Shown: in pieces, positions 42,243 to 55,387 of the stretch
Position numbering within the stretch: position 1 is the first letter of the stretch
How the letters are laid out: each line of letters starts with the position of its first letter
DNA from: Mesorhizobium sp. M3A.F.Ca.ET.080.04.2.1
GTDB taxonomy: Bacteria; Pseudomonadota; Alphaproteobacteria; Rhizobiales; Rhizobiaceae
Direction: 5' to 3'
Assembly (NCBI RefSeq): GCF_003952525.1
Contig: NZ_CP034451.1
Span: 1,736,001 to 1,800,000, forward strand
DNA: 64,000 nt
The notes under the pieces: model-generated
Database searches by the model: none
Told to the model about the DNA's origin: nothing
Seen by the model: only the letters and a program-made list of their open reading frames with translations
Position numbers and translations under genes: made by a program

Positions 42243-43040
42243 CTATTCGGCCGGCGCGGCACCCACCTGGCCGGCGACCTGCTGGTCGAGTTCGGCAAGG
42301 AAATCGGTGATGCGGGCGGCATTGTCGCCGAGGTCGTATCGGCCGTAGCGCGAGGCCGAACGCATGTCGACGACGACCGAATCGCCATCGTCGGTGACGC
42401 GGATGGCGACGTCGGCGGGCAGACCGATCGCGAAGCCCCTGGCAACCGCGTTGATCGTCGCCTCGCTCTGGCCGTTGATATCGGGATAGGGAGCGGTCAG
42501 TTGCCAGTCGCGCCGGTCGAGCACGGTTTCGGCGGCGTCGACCACGGTTTCGAAAGGCAGGTTGTAGCTGCGCCCGGTGACCAGCGGGTAGGCCTCGGCC
42601 TGCAAGGCCTGCTCGCCGGGCGTCGGCGACGACAGCGCGTTCATGTCGCTCGTCCGGTCGCTGGTGTCCAGCACCGGCGGATTCTCGAGATCGGTCGAGA
42701 TGTCGCGCAGCGGCGGATAGATCGTCGCCCAGTAGGCGGCGATGCCGTATGGCGCCAGCACCAGCAGCGCCAGCAGCGCGCCGACGCTGAGATCGCGGCC
42801 GCCGCGATCGCCGAAATTCCACAGCCTCGACAGCGCAAGCCCCGCGAGCAGGAACGCCAACGCGGCAAGCAGCGCGACGAGCGCCAGCACCCACAGAAAG
42901 GGCGGTGTGTCGACGAGGTCGAGGCGGTAGCCGGCAACCACCGTCAGCAACAGGACGAGCGAGAACGCTCCGATCCGCCGCGACCAGCCGGCCGCTCTCG
43001 ACGTCTGCCGTTCAGGAATTGTAGCCATCGTCTGCCGCAT
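42243..43040 (-). CDS. DUF1499 domain membrane protein
   Basis: 265 aa. Three N-terminal hydrophobic segments (about residues 25-120: FSLVLLLTVVAGYRLDLV, LWVLALVALLAALAFLLAGL, LLALLVLAPYGIAAYWATIY) precede a soluble DUF1499 domain (about 120-250) with PPLRDISTDLENPPVL and AVARGFAIGLPADVAIRVTD, then DMRSASRYGRYDLGDNAARI. Function is unknown; the domain is common in proteobacteria as an envelope protein. It is convergent with the MBL gene, leaving a 20-bp gap. The start could be the ATG at 43040 or 43025. Confidence 0.85.
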   Translation of the reverse strand: MRQTMATIPERQTSRAAGWSRRIGAFSLVLLLTVVAGYRLDLVDTPPFLWVLALVALLAALAFLLAGLALSRLWNFGDRGGRDLSVGALLALLVLAPYGIAAYWATIYPPLRDISTDLENPPVLDTSDRTSDMNALSSPTPGEQALQAEAYPLVTGRSYNLPFETVVDAAETVLDRRDWQLTAPYPDINGQSEATINAVARGFAIGLPADVAIRVTDDGDSVVVDMRSASRYGRYDLGDNAARITDFLAELDQQVAGQVGAAPAE

Positions 43041-43185
43041 CACCCCAGTCCGCGTCGAGACTTAGCGCAGTTCAGCGTTTCGTGGAATTGCTGAACTGCG
43101 CTAACTGTCTGTTTTCACGCAACTCCGGACTGAAAACCGCCGCGCACTCTTGGCTCGGGCTTGAAGGCGAACGAATGAACAATCC

Positions 43186-44814
<1,629 letters not shown>

Positions 44815-45004
44815 CGCGGTTCTCCCCTTTGCGCTTTTGCGTCGTTGTTTCACGCATTGTGGGACGAACCGGCGGATTGTCCAGCCGCCATAAGTCCAAG
44901 GTTGCGGCAGGATCGAAGCATCCCGGGATTCGCCATAATCCGGCCATCGTCGACGTCAAGTTTTGTTAACGGGCTGGGTGAGATTGGCGAATGGAGAAGT
45001 TCGC

Positions 45005-45361
45005 ATGGAACCGCAGCTCGACGACCAAACCCTGGAAAGCTCGCTTGCCGAAAGCCTGGCCGATCTGACGCCGGACCCTAAAGCCGTTTCCGACGACCAA
45101 TTTGCCGAAGTCGTCGGCGGTGCGCTGGAGGCCGTCGGCGGCACGCTGCTGTTCAAGATGTGCGTCGACAACGCCGGCGAAACCGAGCATGTCGCCGCCG
45201 CCTGCATCGGCGACGCCGGCAATCGCCAGTTCCTCCTGCTCACCCTGCCGACCGCAGGCGGCGCGCTGAAGGTCGAGACGGCGGCGAGAAGCACCAACCC
45301 GGTGGCCGGCATCGCAGCCGCTTATGCCGGCCTGATGGATGCGTTCAAGGCCGCCGCCTGA
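45005..45361 (+). CDS. Hypothetical protein, Ala-rich, 118 aa
   Basis: Starts at the ATG at 45005 behind GGAGAAG. I do not recognise the family. The N-terminal 40 residues are acidic (MEPQLDDQTLESSLAESLAD, pI low), followed by EVVGGALEAVGGTLLFKMCV and a small-residue-rich C-terminus (FLLLTLPTAGGALKVETAAR). No signal peptide or clear membrane helix. Codon use is typical of its neighbours, so it is probably a real gene. It lies just upstream of the DUF427 gene on the same strand, but 82 bp apart. Confidence 0.6.
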   Translation: MEPQLDDQTLESSLAESLADLTPDPKAVSDDQFAEVVGGALEAVGGTLLFKMCVDNAGETEHVAAACIGDAGNRQFLLLTLPTAGGALKVETAARSTNPVAGIAAAYAGLMDAFKAAA

Positions 45362-45443
45362 CGTCGCGTCGGGTGCAAGAAGGGGGCTCGGGCTTGTGCA
45401 AGTCCTTTGTCCGACACAGCTTATGCCGGGAAAGGAGATCGTC

Positions 45444-45833
45444 ATGGACAAGCGCGCCAATCCGGCACCCGGCTTTCAGCGCAATCCCGACAAACTGATA
45501 ACCATCGAAACCTATCGGGGCAGCGTTACGGTGCTGGCAGGTGGCAGGGTCATCGCCAGGTCGACACGGGCCAGGCTGCTGTCGGAGCCGCCCTATGCCC
45601 CGGTCTATTACATTCCGTTCGACGATATCGATTTCAGCAACCTCGCCAAGACCGGGCACTCGACGCATTGTCCCTACAAGGGCGATGCCAGCTATTGGAG
45701 CATTGTGCCCGCCGGAGAGAACGGAACGAATGCGATGTGGGCCTATGAGCAGCCCTTCGACGAAGTGCTCGATATCCGCAATCATGGCGCGTTCTACGCG
45801 AGCAAGGTGACGGTGGAAGCCACGCCGCAATGA
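45444..45833 (+). CDS. DUF427 domain protein
   Basis: 129 aa from the ATG at 45444, preceded by AAGGAGATCGTC. The DUF427 core runs ITIETYRGSVTVLAGGRVIA, STRARLLSEPPYAPVYYIPF, THCPYKGDASYWSIV and AMWAYEQPFDEVLDIRNHGA with a conserved THCPYKG and FY. Small cytosolic protein of unknown function, widespread in actinobacteria and alphaproteobacteria. Full length. Confidence 0.9.
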   Translation: MDKRANPAPGFQRNPDKLITIETYRGSVTVLAGGRVIARSTRARLLSEPPYAPVYYIPFDDIDFSNLAKTGHSTHCPYKGDASYWSIVPAGENGTNAMWAYEQPFDEVLDIRNHGAFYASKVTVEATPQ

Positions 45834-45869
45834 CAGGCGACTGTTCGCGGGCCGGCTGAAGGGAACTGG

Positions 45870-46610
45870 TCAGTCGGTAGTGCCGTCATTGCCCACGTCC
45901 TCGGCATCGTCGAGGCGAACGAAGGTCATGCCCTTCTGTTTCAGGGCGAGCAGGCCCTGCACGACGCCCTCGCCGGCCGCATGGATCGGCTGGTTGATGT
46001 GAGCAATGATGACGTCGCCGTCCTTGGCGGCGGCGATGCGCCGGGTGGTTTCCTTCGCTCCCAGCAGGGAGCCGCCGTCGCCGTTGATCGAGAAGCCGGC
46101 GATCCTGAAACCCAGCTTGCGGATCATGGCGATCGCCGAAAGACTGTATTCGGCAGTGGCGCCGCGAAACCATTTTGGCGCCGGACCGCCGGCGCTCGCC
46201 AGCGCGGCGGCGCCGGACTCGACTTCCGCCAGAACGGCCTCGGGACTGCCGGCGCTGCGGATGCCGTAGATCTTTTGCGGCGTGTCGACCGCCGGTATGT
46301 GGCGGCCGCCGTGATTTTCGAGTTCGAACAGCTCCGGGTGCGCCCGCATGATCTCGACAGCGGCGGCATTGCGTTTCAGCCAGATGCCGGTGACGAAAAT
46401 GGTTGCCGGAATCTTGTTCTCTACCAGGGCGGAGAGAATGCGCGTATCGGTCTTGCCGCCGCAGGCGTCCAGCGTCAGCGCGACACGACCGCCGCCGCCC
46501 TGCGGCTTCACGTGCAAGGTCGGCTCGAGCAGCGTCCCGGCCTTGCCGGCCGACACCACCGCGAGCGACAGCGCGAGCGCGCACAGATATTTCCGAAGCA
46601 GACCCGTCAT
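45870..46610 (-). CDS. Polysaccharide deacetylase family protein (NodB-like fold)
   Basis: 246 aa from the ATG at 46610; a TTG three codons earlier also fits. Signal peptide at residues 1-25 (LLRKYLCALALSLAVVSAGKA), so it is periplasmic. NodB-homology motifs are recognisable but altered: VALTLDACGGKTD (in place of TFDDG), LENHGGRH (metal histidines), WFRGATAEYS (in place of RPPYG), FSINGDGGS, and DVIIAHINQP. The first-motif Asp-Asp pair is reduced to Asp-Ala-Cys, as in several diverged deacetylases. It is likely a carbohydrate esterase acting on cell-wall or surface glycan. It is adjacent to, and in line with, the GT9 gene upstream. Confidence 0.86.
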   Translation of the reverse strand: MTGLLRKYLCALALSLAVVSAGKAGTLLEPTLHVKPQGGGGRVALTLDACGGKTDTRILSALVENKIPATIFVTGIWLKRNAAAVEIMRAHPELFELENHGGRHIPAVDTPQKIYGIRSAGSPEAVLAEVESGAAALASAGGPAPKWFRGATAEYSLSAIAMIRKLGFRIAGFSINGDGGSLLGAKETTRRIAAAKDGDVIIAHINQPIHAAGEGVVQGLLALKQKGMTFVRLDDAEDVGNDGTTD

Positions 46611-46733
46611 TCTTCCCAAACCCCGGCTCGTCGCGCCGCTGACCGCAAGAGGCCGTCAACAAGACCGGCATCTAGGCAAAAATCGGGACGGTTCATATCT
46701 GAAAAGGAGCCGACGCGGCGATTTGCCCGGCGA

Positions 46734-47897
46734 TCAGCTCGCCTGCCGCACGGCAACGGGGGTTCGCGACAGAAGTTCGCCCACCGCTTGGACCACGGGA
46801 TCCACTTCGAGACGCCAGACGCAGCACGACCGGCTTGGATCTTTGCGGCGGCACAGGTCGCCGCCGACGCAGTCGCAAGGCATGGGCGGCTGCAAGGAGA
46901 TGCTGGGAGCGCCCACCGGTCCCCAGCGGACAGGGTTGGTCAGGCCGAACAGGCCGACGACGGGCGTGCCTGCCGCAGCCGCCATGTGCATCGGGCCGCT
47001 CTCGTTGCCGAGAAATAGCCGCGCTTGTTTGAGCAGAGCCTGGAGCGTTTCGAGCGAGAGGGCACCGACGAGATTGACGATCGGGGTCTTGGTGCCCCCG
47101 ACGATCTGCTCGGCCGTGTCTTTCTCGTCGGGGCCGCCGACCAGAACGATGGCCAGTCCGCTGTCGTCGGCAATCCTGTCGATTGCCGCGGCAAAGCGTT
47201 CAGGCTGCCATCGGCGCCCGGGGAAGCTTGCGCCGGCATGCACCGCCACATAGGCGTTGGGCCGAAGATGGAACGTGTCCAGCAACGCCAAGGCCCGTGT
47301 TGTCTCAAGCGGCAGCGGCTGGATGGCAGGAACCCGAACGCGCAGGTCTACGCCAAGCGCCTCCAGCGGCGAGAGATAGCGATAGAGAAAGTGCTGCTCG
47401 CCATAGCCGAACGGCTTTGCCTTGACATTGGCACGTTGGCGCTCGAACCAACGCAACGGCCTTTCGGGTGGGTGATATCCGACGCGGATCGGTGCGCTGA
47501 CCAGTCCTGAGATGAACCGCGACGTCTTGGAATCGGAGATGTCGATGATCATGTCGAAGCGGTAGCGGCGCAGTTTGAGCACCGTTCGAACGAGTTCCTG
47601 CGCGCGCCGCAACGGGGTGCCGCGTATATGCGAGCGGCGGAAGGTCACGGCCTCCGCAGCGATGTCGTGGGCCGTTAGAAAACTGGCGAAGCGGGCTTCG
47701 CAAAGGAAGATGATCCGGGCACCGGCATATTCGAGCTGCAGGTTCCGCGCCAACGTCGAGGCAAGCACGAGGTCGCCGATGAACTTGGTCTGCACTATCA
47801 GGATCGACCGCACGGTGGTGGGGGGAGCCTGCAACGTCTGTTCCTTTTCACCGGGCGGATTGGAGACCGCAGAACTGGGCGGAGACAGTGTCGACAT
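46734..47897 (-). CDS. Glycosyltransferase family 9 (heptosyltransferase-like)
   Basis: 387 aa from the ATG at 47897; a GTG at 47909 is also possible. GT9 pattern: RSILIVQTKFIGDLVLASTL, ARIIFLCEARFASFL, VAVHAGASFPGRRWQPERFA (about residues 218-237), AIVLVGGPDEKDTAEQIV, and LFLGNESGPMHMAAAAGTPV with VGLFG (donor-binding D/E-x-GxxH region). Members add heptose or related sugars to the LPS inner core on the cytosolic face. A proline/serine-rich N-terminal tail of about 30 residues precedes the fold. The terminal CDCVGGDLCRRKDPSRSCCV is Cys-rich and unusual. Confidence 0.9.
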   Translation of the reverse strand: MSTLSPPSSAVSNPPGEKEQTLQAPPTTVRSILIVQTKFIGDLVLASTLARNLQLEYAGARIIFLCEARFASFLTAHDIAAEAVTFRRSHIRGTPLRRAQELVRTVLKLRRYRFDMIIDISDSKTSRFISGLVSAPIRVGYHPPERPLRWFERQRANVKAKPFGYGEQHFLYRYLSPLEALGVDLRVRVPAIQPLPLETTRALALLDTFHLRPNAYVAVHAGASFPGRRWQPERFAAAIDRIADDSGLAIVLVGGPDEKDTAEQIVGGTKTPIVNLVGALSLETLQALLKQARLFLGNESGPMHMAAAAGTPVVGLFGLTNPVRWGPVGAPSISLQPPMPCDCVGGDLCRRKDPSRSCCVWRLEVDPVVQAVGELLSRTPVAVRQAS

Positions 47898-47960
47898 CGG
47901 GGCCGTCACGCGCAGGTTCGCGTGACTTTGTCCAGGAAAGCGTAAGCGCGCCGCGGCCTC

Positions 47961-50645
<2,685 letters not shown>

Positions 50646-50861
50646 GCACGCCCTCCAAGTCCCTGGAATAGACAACATCCGGACCAAGGCCCGGTTCCCC
50701 GCCCTTCCGATGCGAGCGATAGGATGCTGCAGTGCGAAAGGCAAGGCGTCGCCGAACCGGCGTCGCAACTACAATCGATTAATCAAAAGCTGCGTCAAAA
50801 AGACTTGCCGGCGAAAAAGGCACGATATAGAACATAACAGGAACATAGTTGGAGTGGCGTG

Positions 50862-51206
50862 ATGAAGCTCAACGGAAAACTCGACTATCTGGAACTGCCG
50901 GCGACCGGCAGCACGCTGGACAGCGTCAAATCCTTCTACAGCGCCGCGTTTTCCTGGTCCTTCACCGATTACGGTCCGACCTATTCGGCCTTCGCCGAGG
51001 GGCTCGACGGCGGCTTCCAGGCCGACGCCGGCGAGGCACCGGCCAAACCGCTGCCGGTCCTCTATTCCGAGAACCTGGAGGCGACGCTGGAAGCGGTCGA
51101 GAGTGCCGGAGGCACGATCGTCAAGCCGATCTTTTCCTTTCCCGGCGGCCGGCGGTTCCATTTCACCGACCCGGCCGGCAATGAATTGGCCGTGTGGGGA
51201 GAATAG
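50862..51206 (+). CDS. VOC family (glyoxalase/dioxygenase-like) protein
   Basis: 114 aa; the ATG at 50862 is preceded by GGAG, with a GTG directly before it. Single vicinal-oxygen-chelate domain: LDYLELPATGSTLDSVKSFY, SAAFSWSFTDYGPTYSAF, VLYSENLEATLEAVESAGG, and FSFPGGRRFHFTDPAGNELA followed by VWGE. Small cytosolic protein; the metal ligands and substrate are not defined. It is divergent from ppdK. Confidence 0.88.
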   Translation: MKLNGKLDYLELPATGSTLDSVKSFYSAAFSWSFTDYGPTYSAFAEGLDGGFQADAGEAPAKPLPVLYSENLEATLEAVESAGGTIVKPIFSFPGGRRFHFTDPAGNELAVWGE

Positions 51207-51335
51207 AAGATCAGGTCCTTGCGGCGGCAAAGCGACATTCTGACCGCAAATCAGCCTGTGCAATTGTCATCACAGCATTGAGCTTTGCTGCGGCACGTCC
51301 TATAAGGCCGCGCGCAGCGGGCATGCCCCGGCTGT

Positions 51336-51410
51336 TGGGGCGTCGCCAAGTGGTAAGGCATCGGTTTTTGGTACCGACATTCCCAGGTTCGAATCCTGGC
51401 GCCCCAGCCA
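51336..51410 (+). tRNA. tRNA-Gln (TTG anticodon)
   Basis: 75 nt with encoded CCA. Acceptor stem TGGGGCG pairs with CGCCCCA at 51400-51406, then discriminator G and CCA. The anticodon arm TCGGT-TTTTGGT-ACCGA places TTG in the loop. The T arm is CCCAG-GTTCGAAT-CTGG-like. Together these are diagnostic for tRNA-Gln reading CAA/CAG. Confidence 0.96.
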
Positions 51411-51757
51411 ACATCTTCCGACGCTATCGCTTCATGACGGTCGTTGTGCCTGGGGCCTCCTGAGCGGGCCAAGGCAGCGACGATGGAGAAATGCGAACGT
51501 GACCGCTGAATGACGCGGAAGGCCGCCGACGCGTGCCGGCTGATCTGCTCTTTCGCGGGCCCTGTGACGCTGGAACAGTTCCAGGAAAAGCGCGGAGCGG
51601 CTTTTTCCGTCCGCAACTGTATAAGGACAAACACTTGAAGCGGGTCAGCGACATAAGCTGACCCGCTCTCGCCCTACCGGCGGCCGCGAGGACGACATGT
51701 CCCCGCGGCCATTTGGCGAAGAGCCCGGCCCCAGTTCGTGGGACCAGCCGACGTGAG
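51411..51757. other. 347-bp intergenic region with a hairpin
   Basis: Lies between tRNA-Gln and the MFS gene. AGCGGGTCAGC (51639-51649) pairs with GCTGACCCGCT (51657-51667), an 11-bp stem with a 7-nt loop. It sits about 90 bp beyond the MFS stop and may terminate that transcript, though the T-run is poor. No gene is recognised. The tRNA 3' end is a common integration target, but I see no second copy of it or any integrase here. Confidence 0.5.
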
Positions 51758-52999
51758 TTAGTGCGAAAAGGTGGCGGCGATCTCGCTGAGGCTTTTCCCC
51801 TTTGTCTCCGGAGCCCACAGTTGCGACACCCAGGCCCCGCTGAAGACGACGGCCGCCGCGATCAGCATTACCGTCGAAACACCGAATTGCTCCACTCCTA
51901 GTGGCAGAAGGAAGGTCCCCATGCCGGCGCCGATACGGCTGACGGCGGCGGCGAAACCGGTGCCGACACCGCGGATCTCGGTGGGAAACACCTCCCCAGG
52001 GTAGATACTCGTCAGCACGCCGTTCATCGCATTCAAGAACGAGAAGACGAGGAAGAGACCCAGCACGAGGGCCGACGGCGCACCCGACCACAGGCCGATG
52101 ATCAGGAAGACCGCCATGGTGATCCACTGCGGCGGTACCGTAAACAGCCGGCGGCCGGCCTTGTCGATCATCGCCACAGTGACCGCGCACCCGACCATAG
52201 CGACCATCGACAGCCCGACGCCGCCGGCGAGCCCGCCATTGAGGCCGTACTTCTCCAGCACGCTGTCGGCGAAGGTCGCGATGGCGAAATAGGGCATGAC
52301 AACGCAGAACCAGAACCACGACACGAAGACCGTCATCCGCCAATATTTCGTGGAGAACAGATCCATGGACCGGCCCTGTCGCACATGTTCTTTCTCCATG
52401 TCCGCCATGTCTTCGGCACTTTCCAGATATTTGTGCGCGATGGCGCGGGCCTCGTCCTTGCGGCCCTTGCTCCACAGCCAGCGCGGCGATTCCGGCAGGC
52501 CGAGCCGGGCGACGAACAGGACTGCCGCGATGAAGGTGCTGGTGCCGATGATGAACCGCCACGGCAGTGGCGCCGGCAGATTGAGGATGTAGCCCGCCGT
52601 ATAGCCGACCATGAATCCAAAGTACCAGGCAACGTTCGTGACGCCCATAAGGCGCCCCCGCAGCCGGGCAGGCGCGAACTCCGACATCAGCGGCCAGCCG
52701 ACCGAGTATTCGGCGCCGATGGCCACGCCCATCAGCAGGCGCACGATGAACAACATCTCCACCGAGTTGATGAAGAACTGCGCCGCCGACGCGATCAGGA
52801 ACAGCGCCATGTCGATCATGAACAGCGGCTTGCGGCCGTATTTGTCGCTGGCCCAGCCGCTCAGCGGCGAGCCGATCAGGATGCCGAACAGAGCGGCCGA
52901 CGCGATCAGGCCCATGTCGGCGGTCGACATGCCCATGTCTGCCTTCATCGATGCCGTCACTGGGCCGATGACCCCGAGGATGTAACCGTCGAGGAGCAT
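51758..52999 (-). CDS. MFS transporter (sugar porter-like), 5' end possibly disrupted
   Basis: 413 aa from the first ATG at 52999 (MLLDGYILGVIGPVTASMKA). Twelve-helix MFS with the loop 2-3 motif GWASDKYGRKPLF, the sugar-porter-like RLGLPESPRWLWSKGRKDEA after helix 6, and YPGEVFPTEIRGVGTGFAAA in the C-terminal half. That start falls inside the first helix. The same frame continues upstream as LHEEKIAVLTGG, which looks like genuine protein, but reaches a TAG near 53091 without an ATG, GTG or TTG. So either a non-standard start is used or a 1-bp frameshift has removed the N-terminus. Substrate unknown. Confidence 0.8.
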   Translation of the reverse strand: MLLDGYILGVIGPVTASMKADMGMSTADMGLIASAALFGILIGSPLSGWASDKYGRKPLFMIDMALFLIASAAQFFINSVEMLFIVRLLMGVAIGAEYSVGWPLMSEFAPARLRGRLMGVTNVAWYFGFMVGYTAGYILNLPAPLPWRFIIGTSTFIAAVLFVARLGLPESPRWLWSKGRKDEARAIAHKYLESAEDMADMEKEHVRQGRSMDLFSTKYWRMTVFVSWFWFCVVMPYFAIATFADSVLEKYGLNGGLAGGVGLSMVAMVGCAVTVAMIDKAGRRLFTVPPQWITMAVFLIIGLWSGAPSALVLGLFLVFSFLNAMNGVLTSIYPGEVFPTEIRGVGTGFAAAVSRIGAGMGTFLLPLGVEQFGVSTVMLIAAAVVFSGAWVSQLWAPETKGKSLSEIAATFSH

Positions 53000-53263
53000 T
53001 CCGCCGGTAAGGACGGCGATCTTCTCCTCATGAAGCGTCGCTTGAACGCCGGGCCGTGACTGCGCTCTAACCGCGTGGTTTGCGGAAAGCCGCTACGCAT
53101 TCTGCCCGGAATTGCTCGAATGAGCTGCCGATTTCGGTGCACCCTGCTGGGCACGTGCGGAATGCGCCCCCCGGCCTAAACCTTTTCCGCAGATAGGCGT
53201 TGTTGTTCGTCAGGCCGGCTCCTGCCGGCTCTTCGAGCGCGGCCAGCGGAGAGGGCAAAACCG

Positions 53264-54976
53264 ATGTATTTCATGGCATTGGCCACCGACTATGACGGCA
53301 CGCTGGCGCATGACGGGCTGGTGACCGCAAGCACCGTCTCGGCGCTGGAGAAGCTGAAGAAATCGGGCCGCAAGCTCATCCTGGTCACCGGTCGCGAGCT
53401 GCCCGATCTCAAGGAGGTGTTTCCCGAGATCGGCCTATTCGACAAGGTCGTCGCCGAAAACGGGGCGCTGATCTACACGCCGGCGAGCGAGGAAGAGCGC
53501 ACGATCTGCCCCTCTCCGTCCACCGATCTCGTCGACAGGCTCAAGAAGCGCGGCGTCAAGCCGCTCTCGGTCGGGCGCTCGATCGTTGCCACATGGGAAC
53601 CGCACCAGGCCACGGTCCTCGACGTCATCAAGAACCTCGGGCTGGAGCTGGAGATCATCTTCAACAAGGGCGCGGTGATGATCCTGCCCAGCGGCATCAA
53701 CAAGGCAACGGGGCTCGCGGCCGCGCTTCAGGACCTCAGGCTCTCGCCGCACAATGTGGTCGGCGTCGGCGATGCGGAGAACGACCATGCCTTCCTCAAA
53801 GCTTCGGGCTGCAGCGTCGCGGTCGCCAATGCGCTGCCGGCTGTCAAGGACACGGCCGACCTCGTCACGAAGGGCACCCGCGGAAAGGGGGTCGAGGAGC
53901 TGATCCGCAAGCTGGTCAAGCTCGATCATCTGATCGCCCGAAAACGCTTGCGCGGCATCCTGCTGGGAACGGCGCGCGGCAAGAAGGTCCACCTGTCGCC
54001 CGTCGAGACGGTCCTGATCGCCGGCAGCTCCGGCATCGGCAAATCGACCCTGGCAACGGCGCTTACCGAGCGGCTCATGGAACAGGGCCTGCAGTTCTGC
54101 ATCTTCGACCCGGAAGGCGATTATGACGGCCTGCAGGGCGCAGTGCCGTTGGGCGACGGGTCGAGCGCGCCGAGCAAGGACCAGTTGCTGGAATTGATCG
54201 AGAAGCCCGACACCAATGTCGTGGTCAAAGGGCTGGCGCTGAAGGTCGACGAGCGGCCGGATTTCTTCGCCGAGCTGCTGCCCGGGCTCGGCAGTGCTCG
54301 CTACCGCACCGCGAGACCGCATTGGCTGATCATCGACGAGGCGCACCATCTGCTGCCGAAGCGGCGCGAGGACACCCGCGCGGTGCTCTCGCTGGAGCTG
54401 CCGGGCACCGTCCTGATCACCGTGCACCCGGAGGCGATCTCGACGGACGCACTGCGCCTGGTGACGGCCGTGATCGCACTCGGCCCGAAGGCGAAGGGCG
54501 TCATCAAGACCTTCTGCAAGGAGACCGGACTGGATGCGCCCAAGAGCATTCCCGCGCCAAAGGGCGATCGCGTGCTGCTCTGGCGGCCGCATGACGGCAA
54601 GAAGCCTTTTACCGTCAAGGCGGTCGAGCCCAGCCAGTCGCTGAAGCGGCACAGCCGCAAATATGCCGAAGGCGAGCTCGACGAGGCCGGGAGCTTCTAT
54701 TTCACCGGGCCGAAGAAGGCGATGAACCTGCGAGCCCACAATCTGATCATCTTCGCGCAGATGGCGGAAGGGATCGACGACAAGACGTGGATGCATCATC
54801 TGCGCGCCGGCGATTATTCCAAATGGTTCCGCCAGCAGATCAGGGACAAGGAACTCGCCCGCGAGACGGCCGAGGCCGAGAAGGACGAGGCGCTCTCGGC
54901 CGAGGAGAGCCGCAAGCGCGTGCTCGACGCCGTACGCCGCCGCTACACGGCGCCGGCGACCGCCCCGGAAAATTAG
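53264..54976 (+). CDS. HAD-IIB phosphatase fused to a HerA/DUF87-like P-loop ATPase
   Basis: 570 aa from the ATG at 53264, preceded by GGAGAGGG. The N-terminal 220 residues are a Cof/SPP-type HAD phosphatase: ALATDYDGTLAHDG (catalytic Asp pair), LILVTGRELPD, FNKGAVMILPSGINKATGLA (motif III lysine region), VVGVGDAENDHAFLK (motif IV). From about residue 235 there is an ATPase domain: Walker A IAGSSGIGKSTLATALTERL (about 248-267), FDPEGDYDG, Walker B HWLIIDEAHHLLPKRREDTR (about 350), and a charged C-terminus with TWMHHLRAGDYSKWFRQQIR. Both halves keep their catalytic residues. The combined function is unknown. Confidence 0.85.
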   Translation: MYFMALATDYDGTLAHDGLVTASTVSALEKLKKSGRKLILVTGRELPDLKEVFPEIGLFDKVVAENGALIYTPASEEERTICPSPSTDLVDRLKKRGVKPLSVGRSIVATWEPHQATVLDVIKNLGLELEIIFNKGAVMILPSGINKATGLAAALQDLRLSPHNVVGVGDAENDHAFLKASGCSVAVANALPAVKDTADLVTKGTRGKGVEELIRKLVKLDHLIARKRLRGILLGTARGKKVHLSPVETVLIAGSSGIGKSTLATALTERLMEQGLQFCIFDPEGDYDGLQGAVPLGDGSSAPSKDQLLELIEKPDTNVVVKGLALKVDERPDFFAELLPGLGSARYRTARPHWLIIDEAHHLLPKRREDTRAVLSLELPGTVLITVHPEAISTDALRLVTAVIALGPKAKGVIKTFCKETGLDAPKSIPAPKGDRVLLWRPHDGKKPFTVKAVEPSQSLKRHSRKYAEGELDEAGSFYFTGPKKAMNLRAHNLIIFAQMAEGIDDKTWMHHLRAGDYSKWFRQQIRDKELARETAEAEKDEALSAEESRKRVLDAVRRRYTAPATAPEN

Positions 54977-55030
54977 GACGGCCTGCACACCTCCTCAGGT
55001 GCCGGTTGGATGCGCGTCTTCGACCGCAGG

Positions 55031-55369
55031 TCAGTTCATCAAAAGCACCAGGGCCGGATGCAGCTTCTTCAGATTCGGCAACGACTTCGATTGCCAGGGT
55101 ATGTCGGGCGTTCCGCGCACGATGAGTTGAACATCGGGATGCTTGCGCACCTCGATGGTGAACTTCGCCAGCATGTTGATGCCGGACGAGTTGAGGAAAT
55201 GAAGGTCCTTCAGGTTGAGCGTAATGGACAGGGGATTGGCGGCAAGAACGCTGCTCGCCAAGGCCATGACCGGTGCCCCGGCCTCGGAACTGGCAAGCCG
55301 CATCGCACCGTCGAAAAAGATATCGCTTCCTTCATTCCAAACCCGGTAATCGTCCGTCTTGATTTCCAT
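55031..55369 (-). CDS. STAS-like phosphoacceptor protein (slr1659/SiaC-type regulator)
   Basis: 112 aa. STAS-like fold: [20 protein letters not shown] (about residues 51-70) carries the NSSG sequence in the position where anti-sigma-factor antagonists are phosphorylated. [20 protein letters not shown] and [16 protein letters not shown] complete the domain. It is most like the small slr1659-type regulators that pair with SiaB-like kinases. It is the last gene of the signalling operon, 18 bp after the kinase stop. The N-terminal half of the methyltransferase at 58308-59486 is a diverged paralogue of this protein in which the serines are lost. Confidence 0.75.
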   Translation of the reverse strand: MEIKTDDYRVWNEGSDIFFDGAMRLASSEAGAPVMALASSVLAANPLSITLNLKDLHFLNSSGINMLAKFTIEVRKHPDVQLIVRGTPDIPWQSKSLPNLKKLHPALVLLMN

Positions 55370-55387
55370 TGAGTGGCTTCATCTCAT

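Noticed and set aside
40627..42894. 755-codon minus-strand frame suggesting a large BioY fusion
   Set aside because: Only the last 196 codons match BioY. The rest is antisense to the MBL hydrolase and partly overlaps the DUF1499 gene, and a good start with a ribosome site exists at 41217.
51336..51757. Integrated element at tRNA-Gln
   Set aside because: tRNA 3' ends are common attachment sites, but no repeated tRNA end and no integrase is visible nearby.
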